A stretch of DNA of 5,008 bases from Methylotenera_A sp031373695 (GTDB lineage Bacteria > Pseudomonadota > Gammaproteobacteria > Burkholderiales > Methylophilaceae). Where the stretch lies: positions 1 through 5,008 of the forward strand of contig JANMNC010000184.1 of assembly GCA_031373695.1 (NCBI GenBank), in the 5' to 3' direction. Position numbers and translations under genes: made by a program. Below are positions 4,337 through 5,008 of this stretch, piece after piece. Position 1 is the first letter of the stretch. Each line of letters starts with the position of its first letter. The notes under the pieces are model-generated. The model saw only the letters and a program-made list of their open reading frames with translations, was not told where the DNA came from and did not search any database.

Positions 4337-4705
4337 ATGATTCAAATGCAATCTCGGTTGGAAGTTGCCGACAACACAGGTGCTCGCTCAGTGCAGTGCA
4401 TTAAAGTGTTGGGTGGCTCAAAGCGCCGTTACGCTGGTATAGGTGACATCATTAAGGTTAGCATCAAAGATGCTGCTCCTCGTGGCCGCGTTAAAAAAGG
4501 TGAAGTTTACAGTGCTGTTGTAGTACGTACTGCAAAAGGCGTGCGTCGCCCTGATGGTTCTTTGGTTAAGTTTGATAGTAACGCTGCTGTGTTGCTTAAT
4601 AACAAACTTGAGCCAATTGGCACTCGTATTTTTGGCCCAGTAACTCGCGAGTTACGTACTGAAAAATTCATGAAAATTGTTTCTCTTGCACCTGAAGTGC
4701 TGTAA
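4337..4705 (+). CDS. rplN: 50S ribosomal protein L14
   Basis: L14 is a 23S rRNA-binding protein at the subunit interface and the target of the silencing factor RsfS in other bacteria. From ATG 4337 it is 122 aa, the usual length (E. coli 123). The sequence starts MIQMQSRLEVADNTGARSVQ, the canonical N-terminus, and contains CIKVLGGSKRRYAGIGDIIK (residues 21–40), PRGRVKKGEVYSAVVVRT (48–65), KGVRRPDGS (67–75), LLNN (86–89), and PIGTRIFGPVTRELR (93–107) to the invariant end MKIVSLAPEVL. Thr96 and Arg97 correspond to E. coli Thr97/Arg98 in the RsfS-binding area. It is the first gene of the spc operon, behind its own promoter and a structured leader. The upstream TTG at 4322 was rejected as a start. 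Confidence 0.98.
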   Translation: MIQMQSRLEVADNTGARSVQCIKVLGGSKRRYAGIGDIIKVSIKDAAPRGRVKKGEVYSAVVVRTAKGVRRPDGSLVKFDSNAAVLLNNKLEPIGTRIFGPVTRELRTEKFMKIVSLAPEVL

Positions 4706-4721
4706 GGGATAAGGACAATCT

Positions 4722-5008
4722 ATGAGCAAAATACATAAAGGCGACCAAGTCGTCCTAAATACTGGTAAAGACAAGGGTAAGCGCGGTGTTGTGCTTAACG
4801 TGCTTGAGACCGGCCATGTTGTAGTGGAGGGTCTTAATGTTGCTAAAAAGCATGCTAAGCCAAATCCAGCAAAAGGCATTTCAGGCGGTATTATCGCTAA
4901 GGAAATGCCAATCGACATCTCTAACGTTGCGTTATTTAATAATGCAACTCAAAAAGCTGACCGTGTAGGTTATAAGATTTTAAAAGATGGAAAAAAAGTC
5001 CGTGTTTT
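4722..5008 (+). CDS. rplX: 50S ribosomal protein L24, 5' part (partial)
   Basis: L24 is an assembly-initiator protein that binds the 5' end region of 23S rRNA. The window holds 95 complete codons and no stop, so perhaps ten residues are missing beyond the end (E. coli L24 is 104 aa). The protein starts MSKIHKGDQVVLNTGKDKGK. A KOW motif lies near residues 4–32, including the family signature GKDKGKRGVV (15–24). VVVEGLNVAKKHAKPNP (33–49), GGIIAKEMPIDISNVALFN (55–73) and KADRVGYKI (78–86) follow the family closely, and KDGKKVRV is near the usual C-terminus. The ATG lies 16 bases after the rplN stop with AAGGA (4711–4715) at a 6-base spacing. It continues the spc operon; rplE would be expected next. 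Confidence 0.96.
   Translation, partial: MSKIHKGDQVVLNTGKDKGKRGVVLNVLETGHVVVEGLNVAKKHAKPNPAKGISGGIIAKEMPIDISNVALFNNATQKADRVGYKILKDGKKVRV

Noticed and set aside
4322..4705. A longer rplN beginning at TTG 4322 (127 aa).
   Set aside because: The TTG is part of the Shine-Dalgarno TTGGAGA. ATG 4337 gives exactly the conserved L14 N-terminus MIQMQSRL.
1..5008. Mobile elements, CRISPR arrays, phage or defence genes, or foreign insertions.
   Set aside because: Gene order is the uninterrupted S10–spc order, and no transposase, terminal repeats, spaced repeats or unrelated open frames were found.

Overview
The window is a continuous piece of the conserved bacterial S10–spc ribosomal protein cluster, all on the + strand: 3' end of rplC, then rplD, rplW, rplB, rpsS, rplV, rpsC, rplP, rpmC, rpsQ, a 211-base gap, rplN, and the 5' part of rplX. 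Gene order and protein lengths are those of Proteobacteria. Several sequence details fit Betaproteobacteria best: the L22 N-terminus MQVTAILRGV, the S17 block SDKMDKTVTVLVER, and the L4 block RGGGRAFPNSP. The moderately AT-rich composition (judged by eye) and lysine-rich proteins would suit a Methylophilaceae-type organism such as Methylotenera. That family call is an inference from memory, not a search.

Positions 1–4125 are the distal S10 operon. Genes are packed with gaps of 11 bases or fewer, or they overlap: TAATG at rplC/rplD, ATGATG at rplD/rplW and rpmC/rpsQ, and a 17-base overlap at rpsC/rplP. This layout implies one polycistronic mRNA with strong translational coupling. The products are mostly large-subunit proteins around the peptidyl transferase centre and exit tunnel (L3, L4, L23, L2, L22, L16, L29), plus small-subunit S19, S3 and S17.

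Positions 4126–4336 form the S10/spc operon junction and the only real non-coding stretch. It starts with an imperfect hairpin that is a weak terminator candidate. Next comes a sigma70-type promoter with a perfect TATAAT, whose -35 element lies in the descending arm of that hairpin. The predicted 5' leader of about 144 nt is densely self-complementary. It has two abutting stem-loops, a near-perfect direct repeat (TACTGACCGT / TACTGGCCGT) and a repeated GCTAGTA that permit mutually exclusive pairings upstream of the rplN Shine-Dalgarno. This leader is the one part of the window that could hold undescribed regulation.

Positions 4337–5008 begin the spc operon with rplN (L14) and rplX (L24, cut by the window end). 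No mobile element, CRISPR array, tRNA, rRNA or foreign gene was seen. Apart from the junction leader, this is ordinary core-genome sequence.
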